A stretch of DNA of 5,254 nt. It comes from Candidatus Omnitrophota bacterium (GTDB taxonomy: Bacteria; Omnitrophota; Gorgyraeia; 2-01-FULL-45-10). The first letter of the stretch is position 1. The number at the start of each line of letters is the position of its first letter. This document shows positions 1 through 5,202 of this stretch, one piece after another. The stretch spans positions 1-5,254 of the forward strand of contig JAUYDB010000206.1 of assembly GCA_030691985.1 (NCBI GenBank), written 5' to 3'. A program made the translations under genes and the position numbers. A model generated the notes under the pieces. It was not told the DNA's origin, did no database searches, and saw only the letters and a list, made by a program, of their open reading frames with translations.

Positions 1-7
1 CGCGTTA

Positions 8-84
8 GGGAAATCGGGGGACACAATACCTATTTATCCCTTGTCAACCTCAGGAGAAATAGGTATTGTGTCCCCCGATTTCCC
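8..84. repeat. Type A inverted repeat (perfect 28-bp arms) at the end of the sensor fragment
   Basis: The arms at 8-35 and 57-84 are exact reverse complements over 28 bp and enclose a 21-nt loop (36-56). The arm core reads GGGACACAATACCTATTT and is preceded by AAATCGG. The same core recurs at 932-987, and its first 12 bases (GGGGGACACAAT) recur at 5236-5247. Perfect arms suggest recent arrival or conservation of the hairpin. The repeat supplies the last 16 codons and the stop of the sensor fragment. The shape fits a REP-like or RAYT-mobilised element, but no transposase is visible, so mobility is inferred. Confidence 0.9.
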
Positions 85-417
85 CGCTTTAAGCCATTTC
101 TTGTTAATGTCGAGAAGATAGCGCCTCGCGCCTTCAGCGTCCATGCCCTGGTACTTCGCGTTTGCCCGCATCACCGCTTCTTTCATATATTCGGCTGACG
201 AGTTCGTATTCACGAGCTCCGCTTGTTTCTCCAGGAGGATAGTTATTGAATTTGCCGCAAGTTCGGCCATCTTCACGCGGCTATCCATAACGCTGTTTCT
301 TAGCGGATCGAGGAGGTAAAAATAGCTGTACCCCACGGAGACGGCCGAGAATATCAAAACGGACGCCGCTATGATAAGCGTTATCTTTAATCCTATCGCC
401 CTTCTAGTCTTTGCCAT
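34..417 (-). pseudogene. N-terminal fragment of a membrane sensor protein, truncated by a repeat
   Basis: This 127-residue frame begins with a basic N-terminus (MAKTRRAIGLK) and one hydrophobic segment at about residues 12-34. A helical stretch follows at about 40-110, with the pattern RVKMAELAA, YMKEAVMRAN and YLLDINKKW. That layout is typical of the membrane anchor and first periplasmic helices of Cache-type sensor kinases or related receptors. Native-looking sequence ends at about residue 111. Residues 112-127 are encoded by the type A inverted repeat, which provides the TAA stop. No sensor core, HAMP, kinase or output domain remains, so the gene is probably broken. The rest may lie left of the window edge. 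It follows the response regulator on the same strand after a 112-nt gap and resembles the N-terminus of the kinase at 1173-3134. A functional short membrane protein is possible but less likely. Confidence 0.6.
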
Positions 418-420
418 TTA

Positions 421-426
421 CCCTTC
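421..426 (-). promoter_or_regulatory. Repeat-derived ribosome binding site of the sensor fragment
   Basis: On the minus strand GAAGGG sits only 3 nt before the ATG at 417. This is the only purine-rich stretch available and the spacing is short. It lies inside the decayed type C repeat half (421-448), so any translation signal for this fragment comes from repeat sequence. The site is weak. Confidence 0.35.
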
Positions 427-448
427 ACCCTAACCCTCTACCCAGAGG
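421..448. repeat. Decayed half of a type C repeat
   Basis: Positions 421-440 match 18 of 20 bases of 3184-3203, the left half of the complete type C doublet. The differences are a T at position 4 and an A at position 20. The following CCCAGAGG retains traces of the C/G hairpin. The second half is absent, and the type B repeat begins directly at 448. It is a solitary remnant rather than a complete doublet. Confidence 0.65.
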
Positions 449-509
449 AAAAATAGGGACAGTCCCAATCAATACGAAATGGACGCTTCTGGGACAGTCC
501 CTATTTTTC
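448..509. repeat. Type B inverted repeat with GGGACAGTCCC arms
   Basis: The arms at 448-467 and 490-509 pair over 20 bp with a single central A-A mismatch (461/496) and a 22-nt loop. Each arm contains GGGACAGTCCC, itself a near-palindrome. The element can therefore be read as an inverted repeat or as two direct copies at 456-466 and 491-501. The stem is flanked by A5 on the left and T5 on the right, so a GC-rich stem followed by TATTTTT reads out on both strands. It could act as a bidirectional terminator just past the response regulator, but that is inferred. GGGACA at the start and CCTATTT at the end are shared with type A, suggesting related mobilisation. Confidence 0.85.
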
Positions 510-533
510 TATCGCCCTTCTATTCTTTTTCAT
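501..533 (-). pseudogene. Orphaned sensor-gene start overlapping the response regulator stop
   Basis: The ATG at 533-531 overlaps the response regulator TGA (532-530) in the classic ATGA arrangement of translationally coupled genes. The frame reads MKKNRRAIEK and stops at a TAG inside the type B repeat. Its first 25 bases match 22 of 25 bases, in the same frame, with the start of the sensor fragment at 417 (MAKTRRAI), including an identical 14-base run. This is best read as the surviving start of a sensor gene once coupled to the regulator, now cut by the repeat. Ten codons are too few to prove it. Resemblance between two basic N-termini is the alternative, but 22/25 nucleotide identity is more than that predicts. 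Confidence 0.45.
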
Positions 534-898
534 CTTTCAAGGAGTTTCTTGATGGTGGCCAGCAATTCGCTGGATTCAAACGGCTTTGTTATGTAGGCGT
601 CAACACCCGCCGCCTGGCTCATTTTTCTGTCGGTGTCTTGCGCGCGCGCGGTGAACATGATGACCGGTATCTTATTAACATTCGAGTCGGACTTTAGCGC
701 CTCGCATACCTTATAGCCGTTCATCTTCGGAAGCATGAGATCCAATAGAATCAGGTCCGGGTGTTCGCTTCTGACCTTCTTCAGGCCTTCCTCCCCGTCG
801 TAGGCAGCGGCCACTTCATATCCGGCGTCTTCCAACCTGAAGCTCACCGCCTTCACAAGGTCTCTCTCATCTTCAATAATCATTATCTTCTTTTTCAT
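530..898 (-). CDS. Single-domain response regulator (CheY-like receiver)
   Basis: This 122-residue protein is one complete receiver domain with no output domain. The acidic pocket is E9-D10 (IIEDE), the phospho-acceptor is D53 (LILLDLMLP), the switch threonine is T83 (MFTAR) and the conserved lysine is K105 (ITKPF). All key residues are intact, so it should accept phosphate from a histidine kinase. The kinase at 1173-3134 is the obvious candidate because it lies just upstream on the same strand. The start at 898 is supported by GAGGGGG at 910-904, 5 nt before the ATG, and by the IIEDE motif falling at its usual place. Lacking a DNA-binding or enzymatic domain, it must act by protein contact or as a phosphorelay intermediate, and its target is unknown. 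Its stop overlaps the ATG of the orphaned frame at 501-533. Confidence 0.95.
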   Translation of the reverse strand: MKKKIMIIEDERDLVKAVSFRLEDAGYEVAAAYDGEEGLKKVRSEHPDLILLDLMLPKMNGYKVCEALKSDSNVNKIPVIMFTARAQDTDRKMSQAAGVDAYITKPFESSELLATIKKLLER

Positions 899-931
899 CT
901 AATCCCCCTCATCTTAACCTTTGAAAATAGG

Positions 932-987
932 GGGACACAATATCTATTTCCTTGGGATTTTGTGCAAGGAAATAGGTATTGTGTCCC
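932..987. repeat. Type A inverted repeat between kinase and response regulator
   Basis: The arms at 932-954 and 965-987 pair over 23 bp, with one T943/G976 exception, and enclose a 10-nt loop. On the plus strand the exception is a tolerated G-T (G-U) pair. On the minus strand, which is the sense strand of the operon, it becomes an A-C mismatch. The arm core is the type A sequence seen at 8-84, here followed by CCTT and lacking the AAATCGG prefix. It lies in the 274-nt gap between kinase and regulator. Confidence 0.88.
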
Positions 988-997
988 ATTATTGTCC

Positions 998-1012
998 AAA
1001 TTGTCGCAATTT
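998..1012. repeat. Small palindrome AAATTG-TCG-CAATTT
   Basis: Perfect 6-bp arms (998-1003 and 1007-1012) flank a 3-nt centre, about 100 nt upstream of the response regulator start and squeezed between a type A and a type C repeat. It has the form of a small operator, but a chance palindrome in AT-rich spacer is equally plausible. No clear promoter accompanies it. Confidence 0.3.
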
Positions 1013-1013
1013 C

Positions 1014-1135
1014 CCCCTCACCTTAATCCTCTCCCCCTTCGGGGGAGAGGAAATTATGAGGAAATCCCCTCTTCTCATTGGGAGATTTAAACTTGATCCC
1101 CTCTCCCCTTTAGGGGAGAGGGCAAGGGTGAGGGG
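1014..1135. repeat. Type C inverted doublet (REPIN-like), copy 1
   Basis: The outer ends CCCCTCACC (1014-1022) and GGTGAGGGG (1127-1135) are exact reverse complements. Each half carries its own C/G hairpin: a 10-bp stem with TTC loop at 1028-1050, and an 11-bp stem at 1099-1122. The centre (about 1051-1098) is not repetitive. The architecture and length match the element at 3184-3304. Two REP units facing each other is the definition of a REPIN. The hairpins lack a following T-run, so they are not classical terminators, although they could pause polymerase or shield the transcript end. Confidence 0.85.
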
Positions 1136-1147
1136 TAGTCAATCCCC

Positions 1148-1160
1148 GGGGTCTGACCCC
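1148..1160. repeat. Type D palindrome GGGGTCTGACCCC
   Basis: A 13-base palindrome around a single T, followed by TCTTTT, lies 12 nt past the histidine kinase stop. The pattern of a G-rich palindrome with one central base and then a T-rich tail parallels GGGACAGTCCC-TATTTTT of type B. Only one copy is present, so it is a half element at most. On the kinase sense strand the T-rich side precedes the palindrome, so it is not a terminator for that gene. Confidence 0.5.
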
Positions 1161-1172
1161 TCTTTTGACTTA

Positions 1173-3134
1173 TTATACACGCCTCTCCGTTATGGGCAAG
1201 ATGAAACGAAATACCGCGCCGTGCCCGTATTTCGATTCGGCCCAAATTTTGCCTTTGTGCATCTGGATTATACTATGGGAGATCGCGAGGCCCAGGCCCG
1301 TCCCGCCGGGTTTCCTCTCCAGGCCCGTGTCAATTTGGACAAACTTCTGGAACAGCTTGGATATATCCTCTTTCTTGATGCCTATCCCGCTGTCGCTGAC
1401 CGCGACCCCGACGACATTATCGCCGCGGCCTGTAGTTATATCAATGTTTCCCTTTTCGGTAAATTTTATGGCATTGTTAACTAAGTTCGTGATGACCTGG
1501 ATGATCTTATCCCTGTCGAACTTTATATTAGGCAGGGTTTCATCCAGACTGGCCATGATAGTCAGCCCTTTTGCTTCCGCCACGGAGGCCATCGTATTTT
1601 TTACATCTTTTACAACCTCATTGATATCATTTAATTCCATCTTCAACGACTGTTTGCCATATTCGAGCTTCTGGAAATCGAGTATGTCGTTTATTATCCT
1701 TCCCAGTCTGTCAACGTTTTTCTTGGCCATATCCAAGAAGTCTCTCTGGTGTTCGTTGATCACGCCGGCCTTCTGATCCAGGACCAGGGCCAACCCCTCT
1801 CTTATCGCCGCCAGCGGCGTCCTCAGTTCGTGAGAAGCCGTTGACACGAAATCCGATTTTATCAAAATCGCTTTCTCGAGCTCTTTGGCATATTCATCAA
1901 TCTCGTTCTTGGCGAACATGAGCTCCTTCGTCCTCTCCCCGATCTTGTCCTCCAGCGTCCTCGAGAATTTCTCGAGCTCTTTCTTAGCCGCGAAAAGGCT
2001 TTCCTGGTTACTCTTTATTGTCGCTACCATCTCTTTAAAGGCGTCGGCGAAGGCCTCAATCTCGTCGCCTGTCCTGATATCTATGGGATAATCCCAGTTC
2101 CCCCGCATAATCTCGACCGCCGCGCCGTGGAGTTTATGTATGGGCTCTACGATGACATTTGAGAAGACAAAGCCCACAGGCACCATGATGATAAGAAGCA
2201 GCGCAACCGCGAGCGGCATCAACAAAAACATCCCCTTCAGCGGGGCAAAGACCTCTTCGGCCTCCTGGTCCACAACGACCCGCCAGACAATCCTGTTTTC
2301 CAGAAGCAGCGGCGGCGCTACTTCCGAGAATGCCACAAACATCTTTTTTTCGTGCTGATCCGGTTCATATAATACGGCGTATTTGTTTTTGTTCGTCAGC
2401 AGTTTTTCATAATCCCTGTCGCCGCAAAATCTCACGTTCTTCTGCGACTGCCCGGGATGGAATATTATCTTTCCTCCTTCGTCGATAATAAAGGCGTGGC
2501 CTGTTCTGTCAACCCTAAAGTCGCCGAGCGGGGCAAAAAAATTTTCGCACGCTATGTCAGCCCTGAATATGCCGATTGTGCTGCCATCCCCCGATACGAC
2601 CGGAACAGCTGTCGTTATCACCCATGCCCGGAGAACCTTATCGAAATATAGGCTTCCGACGAAGATAGCGCGGCCGTCGGCGAGGACCCTCTTAAGCATC
2701 AATCCTTGTTGGGCCGCGGGGCTGTCTAATTCCGCCGAGGCCGCGACGGGGGCGCCGCGCCTATCCAAGACGGAAAGCCGCGCGATATTATTATCGTCTT
2801 TCGCCAGCTCCCGGAGCCTGACCGCGGCATTGCCGGCGAGGTAAACTTTGGGTAAAGCGGCTTCGGATGCCGCGTTTGAAAGCGCCTCGCGCCACAAGGG
2901 ATCGCCGGCGCAGCCCTTTATCCGGGCAATCTCGCTATCGAGCGCCTTGGTAACGCGATCCGCCAGGATATGGGACATCTTCCTGTGGACATCGCCTACC
3001 ATGCCGCGCAGGACATTGGCGCCAAAGAGATACCCCATGCCGATCCCGATTGTAATAACAGTCAGGGTGGCCAGGCAGATGACAAGGATAACCTTGCGCC
3101 TTATACCTCTCTTCTCTTTGCTTTGCCCGGGCAT
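1173..3134 (-). CDS. Membrane sensor histidine kinase with Cache, HAMP, HisKA and HATPase domains
   Basis: This 653-residue protein has a basic N-terminus, a transmembrane segment at about 15-36, a periplasmic sensor at about 40-300 and a second transmembrane segment at about 302-324. A HAMP linker (about 325-380) and a coiled coil (about 380-425) follow. The HisKA domain carries the phospho-accepting H435 in SHELRTP. The ATPase domain shows the N box (NLVNNAIKF, 550-558), G1 box (DSGIGI, 581-586), F box (LFQKF, 594-598) and G2 box (GGTGLGL, 610-616). All catalytic motifs are intact. The sensor has the FIIDEGGKIIFHP signature of Cache domains (215-227), so it should detect a small molecule outside the inner membrane. 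The ligand cannot be read from the sequence. There is no PAS or fused receiver. AAGG lies 7 nt before the ATG. It sits between the TpsB gene and the response regulator, its likely partner. The kinase call is very secure and the pairing is inferred. Confidence 0.96.
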   Translation of the reverse strand: MPGQSKEKRGIRRKVILVICLATLTVITIGIGMGYLFGANVLRGMVGDVHRKMSHILADRVTKALDSEIARIKGCAGDPLWREALSNAASEAALPKVYLAGNAAVRLRELAKDDNNIARLSVLDRRGAPVAASAELDSPAAQQGLMLKRVLADGRAIFVGSLYFDKVLRAWVITTAVPVVSGDGSTIGIFRADIACENFFAPLGDFRVDRTGHAFIIDEGGKIIFHPGQSQKNVRFCGDRDYEKLLTNKNKYAVLYEPDQHEKKMFVAFSEVAPPLLLENRIVWRVVVDQEAEEVFAPLKGMFLLMPLAVALLLIIMVPVGFVFSNVIVEPIHKLHGAAVEIMRGNWDYPIDIRTGDEIEAFADAFKEMVATIKSNQESLFAAKKELEKFSRTLEDKIGERTKELMFAKNEIDEYAKELEKAILIKSDFVSTASHELRTPLAAIREGLALVLDQKAGVINEHQRDFLDMAKKNVDRLGRIINDILDFQKLEYGKQSLKMELNDINEVVKDVKNTMASVAEAKGLTIMASLDETLPNIKFDRDKIIQVITNLVNNAIKFTEKGNIDITTGRGDNVVGVAVSDSGIGIKKEDISKLFQKFVQIDTGLERKPGGTGLGLAISHSIIQMHKGKIWAESKYGHGAVFRFILPITERRV

Positions 3135-3183
3135 TGTCGTGCCTTAAATTTCAGATGACTTAATTTAAACTACGGCTTACTAT

Positions 3184-3304
3184 CCCCTCACCCTAACCCT
3201 CTCCCCTAAAGGGGAGAGGGAATTACTTTGGGAGAGGGTATCTTATTAAATGCCAACTTCTTATAATTTCCTCTCCCCTCTGGGGAGAGGACTAAGGTGA
3301 GGGG
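3184..3304. repeat. Type C inverted doublet (REPIN-like), copy 2
   Basis: Outer ends CCCCTCACC (3184-3192) and GGTGAGGGG (3296-3304) pair exactly. The inner hairpins are CCCTCTCCCC/GGGGAGAGGG at 3197-3220 and CCTCTCCCC/GGGGAGAGG at 3270-3290. The AT-rich centre (3221-3269) also contains an extra GGGAGAGGG at 3230-3238. It occupies most of the 178-nt gap between the TpsB stop and the kinase start, beginning 8 nt past the TpsB stop. It differs from copy 1 in centre sequence but keeps its length (121 versus 122 bp) and order. No T-run follows either hairpin, and no convincing separate kinase promoter is seen in the rest of the gap. Confidence 0.87.
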
Positions 3305-3312
3305 GCTTAAAT

Positions 3313-5091
3313 TTACACCTGGCACTGGAAACTTACATGGAAAGTTGAAGCGCCGTTGCCGTGGCTTGGCTCATCGCCAACCGCGCCTGCCCATTCCGCC
3401 TTGAAGGTGACATATCTCTCAAAATGAAATTTGACCCCTCCTCCTATGCCGGCCAGAAATTTGCCGTTCCTCTCGCCCGGCCCCACCTTTTTAAGGGCGC
3501 CGCCCGCGATGTCAATAAATATCATCGGCTCTATCTGATTGCGTAAAGGCGTCTCTGTCCACGGCAATTTCAATTCCTTCGGCAGGAGAACCAGCGGAAA
3601 GACCCAGTCCACGTTTAAGGTCACCCCCGTATCGGCCGTATAATCTCCTTCGGGATAACCCCTCACGGAATTAGCGCCTCCCAACTGCATCTGTTCCGAA
3701 CCCGGGAGCGGGTGGGTCGCGGCCTGAAACTGTGATCGTATCGACAGATAACTGTCAAAGAGCGGCATCCTCTGGGTGCGGCTTACGTCCTGCTCATATT
3801 TAAAGAAGAAGCCGCACGTCATCGGCCTGCCGACGGAAGGGTGGTCGCGCGCAGACGCGTTTAAAAACTCCGCGGTGCCAAAACTGAATTCCGGCGAAAC
3901 AGTGGTCTGCCCCCCGCCAAAGAAAGAATCCATCTTTGTGATATCCATGCCTACAAATGGGATGCGCAGCTGGTCGTCAGTCGTATTTACGCCGTCGGTC
4001 CATTTCTTTGTGGACTTTATGTTAAGGCCCGCGTCTCCTGAAAGCTGGAAAGTTTCCGACAGGCAGAACTCCTTTACGGCCTTCACGACGAATGAGAGGT
4101 TGTTTCCCGTAATATCATAAATTTTATACTCCCTGCCTATCCGCATGTCGAAATAGGAGAAGTCCAGGCCGAGTTTCGTCCCGAAGGTATCCACGGGGAG
4201 GCTGTAACTGGCGAACGCGCCCACTGTCATCGTTGTCTCCGTGAAGTTCATGAATAGGGAATCGCTGTGGCCCGCAAGATTCGAGGTGCGCAGAGAAACG
4301 GATGTCCGGTCCCTTCCGGTAAGGCGCGACCCCTGGTTGTCGTAGTTCACGCCGGCGTGAATCGGGAATTTATCTTTTACTTTTAAGATCAGGTTCGTGG
4401 CGCCGGGTTCGTCTCCGGCGGAGAGGACGGTTTTGACTTCAAGGTCCGAGTTCTGGTTCAGTCTTATGAGGTCGCGCTGCAGCGTAAAAATATTAAACAG
4501 CTCATTTTTTTTTACATGTATATATCTCTTTATCAAATCCGAGGAGAACCAGTTGTTTCCTTCAACCTCCACTTTCCCCAGCCTGCCTTCCGCTATCCTG
4601 ATCTCGATCTTCCCTTCGGCAATATCCTGCTCCGGTATATATACGACTGTGGTAAGGTACCCTATCTTTTTATATCTGTCCTTTATTTTTTCCGCGACAG
4701 CCTCAAGGTCTTTGAAGGTGACCTCTTTTTCTATTAAAGGGGCGTATTCGCCGCGAAGTTCTTCCTGCGTAAATATTGTAGAACCCGTAACCTTAACGCC
4801 TTTGAGCGTAAAGGCCGGCCCTGCTTCAACCGCAGGCTTCGCCTCCTTTTCCATCTCTATATCAGGGGCCTTCACCGCCTTCTTCTCGACTCTGGCCTTT
4901 TCTCTTTCGGCCTCATCCTGGAATCGCCTTGCCTCGGCGCCAGGTTCAACGCTGTTTGGGATGTTGGGGGGCTGGGCTGCCGCGCGGGGGGCAAGAGGAG
5001 AGCAAATAAATAAAACGAAGATTACAAAACAAACGGCTATTTTTACAGCAATATTATTGGCCTCGATTCTCAGAAGACGATAATCCGGCAT
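3313..5091 (-). CDS. Two-partner secretion outer-membrane transporter (TpsB, FhaC/ShlB family)
   Basis: This 592-residue protein is the size of a TpsB transporter, the outer-membrane pore that secretes a large TpsA exoprotein. It has a signal peptide with a long n-region, hydrophobic core at about 15-31 and probable cleavage after APRAAA (residue 39). A charged helical linker (about 53-90) comes next, then POTRA 1 (about 93-168, FTLKGVKVTGSTIF) and POTRA 2 (about 169-240, LGKVEVEGNNWF). The rest, from about 245, is a beta-barrel. The VRGY motif of the L6 loop, the family hallmark, is at 476-479 after LGGANS. The start is fixed by AGGAGG 9 nt upstream, and no other Met occurs before the POTRA domains. 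The barrel ends in V592 rather than the usual terminal F or W. No TpsA gene is in the window. A two-component system follows on the same strand. An autotransporter-assembly or BamA-like protein is the alternative, but two POTRAs plus VRGY favour TpsB. Confidence 0.93.
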   Translation of the reverse strand: MPDYRLLRIEANNIAVKIAVCFVIFVLFICSPLAPRAAAQPPNIPNSVEPGAEARRFQDEAEREKARVEKKAVKAPDIEMEKEAKPAVEAGPAFTLKGVKVTGSTIFTQEELRGEYAPLIEKEVTFKDLEAVAEKIKDRYKKIGYLTTVVYIPEQDIAEGKIEIRIAEGRLGKVEVEGNNWFSSDLIKRYIHVKKNELFNIFTLQRDLIRLNQNSDLEVKTVLSAGDEPGATNLILKVKDKFPIHAGVNYDNQGSRLTGRDRTSVSLRTSNLAGHSDSLFMNFTETTMTVGAFASYSLPVDTFGTKLGLDFSYFDMRIGREYKIYDITGNNLSFVVKAVKEFCLSETFQLSGDAGLNIKSTKKWTDGVNTTDDQLRIPFVGMDITKMDSFFGGGQTTVSPEFSFGTAEFLNASARDHPSVGRPMTCGFFFKYEQDVSRTQRMPLFDSYLSIRSQFQAATHPLPGSEQMQLGGANSVRGYPEGDYTADTGVTLNVDWVFPLVLLPKELKLPWTETPLRNQIEPMIFIDIAGGALKKVGPGERNGKFLAGIGGGVKFHFERYVTFKAEWAGAVGDEPSHGNGASTFHVSFQCQV

Positions 5092-5100
5092 AAAAATTTC

Positions 5101-5106
5101 CCTCCT
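5101..5106 (-). promoter_or_regulatory. Strong Shine-Dalgarno site of the TpsB gene
   Basis: On the minus strand a full AGGAGG lies 9 nt before the ATG at 5091. It is the strongest ribosome binding site in the window and fixes this start, giving the long signal-peptide n-region. Confidence 0.85.
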
Positions 5107-5108
5107 GA

Positions 5109-5136
5109 CCTTTCCCTACCCCAAAACGAGGAAAGG
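5109..5136. repeat. Small hairpin in the TpsB 5' leader
   Basis: CCTTTCC (5109-5115) and GGAAAGG (5130-5136) form 7 bp with a 14-nt loop, ending 2 nt before the Shine-Dalgarno site on the transcript. It could influence translation initiation or be a decayed C-rich repeat. The stem is short and chance is possible. Confidence 0.35.
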
Positions 5137-5165
5137 GAATTTTGTGAAGCCATATTATTGGGTTA

Positions 5166-5194
5166 AGTATATCATATTATATATATTTCGACAA
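5166..5194 (-). promoter_or_regulatory. Sigma70-like promoter for the TpsB gene
   Basis: On the minus strand TTGTCG (5194-5189, 4 of 6 to consensus) is followed after exactly 17 nt by TATACT (5171-5166, 5 of 6). The predicted transcript starts near 5159 and leaves a leader of about 70 nt. An overlapping perfect TATAAT (5181-5176) has no good -35 partner at 17 nt. The AT-rich tract is otherwise free of repeats. This is the only convincing promoter in the window, so it may drive the downstream genes as well. Confidence 0.6.
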
Positions 5195-5202
5195 TATCTA
5201 AT

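Noticed and set aside
411..697. Plus-strand short open frames over the type B repeat and response regulator
   Set aside because: They are shadows of the well-supported regulator and of repeat sequence, without a ribosome binding site or recognisable protein.
8..987. CRISPR array
   Set aside because: The repeats are inverted pairs of several different sequences, irregularly spaced and without regular spacers or cas genes.
1028..1122. C/G hairpins as intrinsic terminators
   Set aside because: The stems are strong, but no T-run follows on either strand, and the same hairpins recur as parts of a larger repeat. They are described as repeats instead.
921..1484. Plus-strand open frame of 187 codons
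   Set aside because: It runs through the type A, C and D repeats and then antisense to the kinase ATPase domain. Its protein is low-complexity and matches no family.
1165..1776. Plus-strand open frame of 203 codons
   Set aside because: It lies wholly antisense to the kinase HisKA/HATPase region, where the minus frame has all catalytic motifs.
3135..3183. Separate promoter for the histidine kinase
   Set aside because: The AT-rich tract contains TTTAAATTAAG-like sequence but no -35/-10 pair with acceptable match and spacing.
4397..5083. Plus-strand open frame of 228 codons
   Set aside because: It is antisense to the POTRA and signal-peptide part of the TpsB gene, whose frame is supported by domains, ribosome binding site and promoter.
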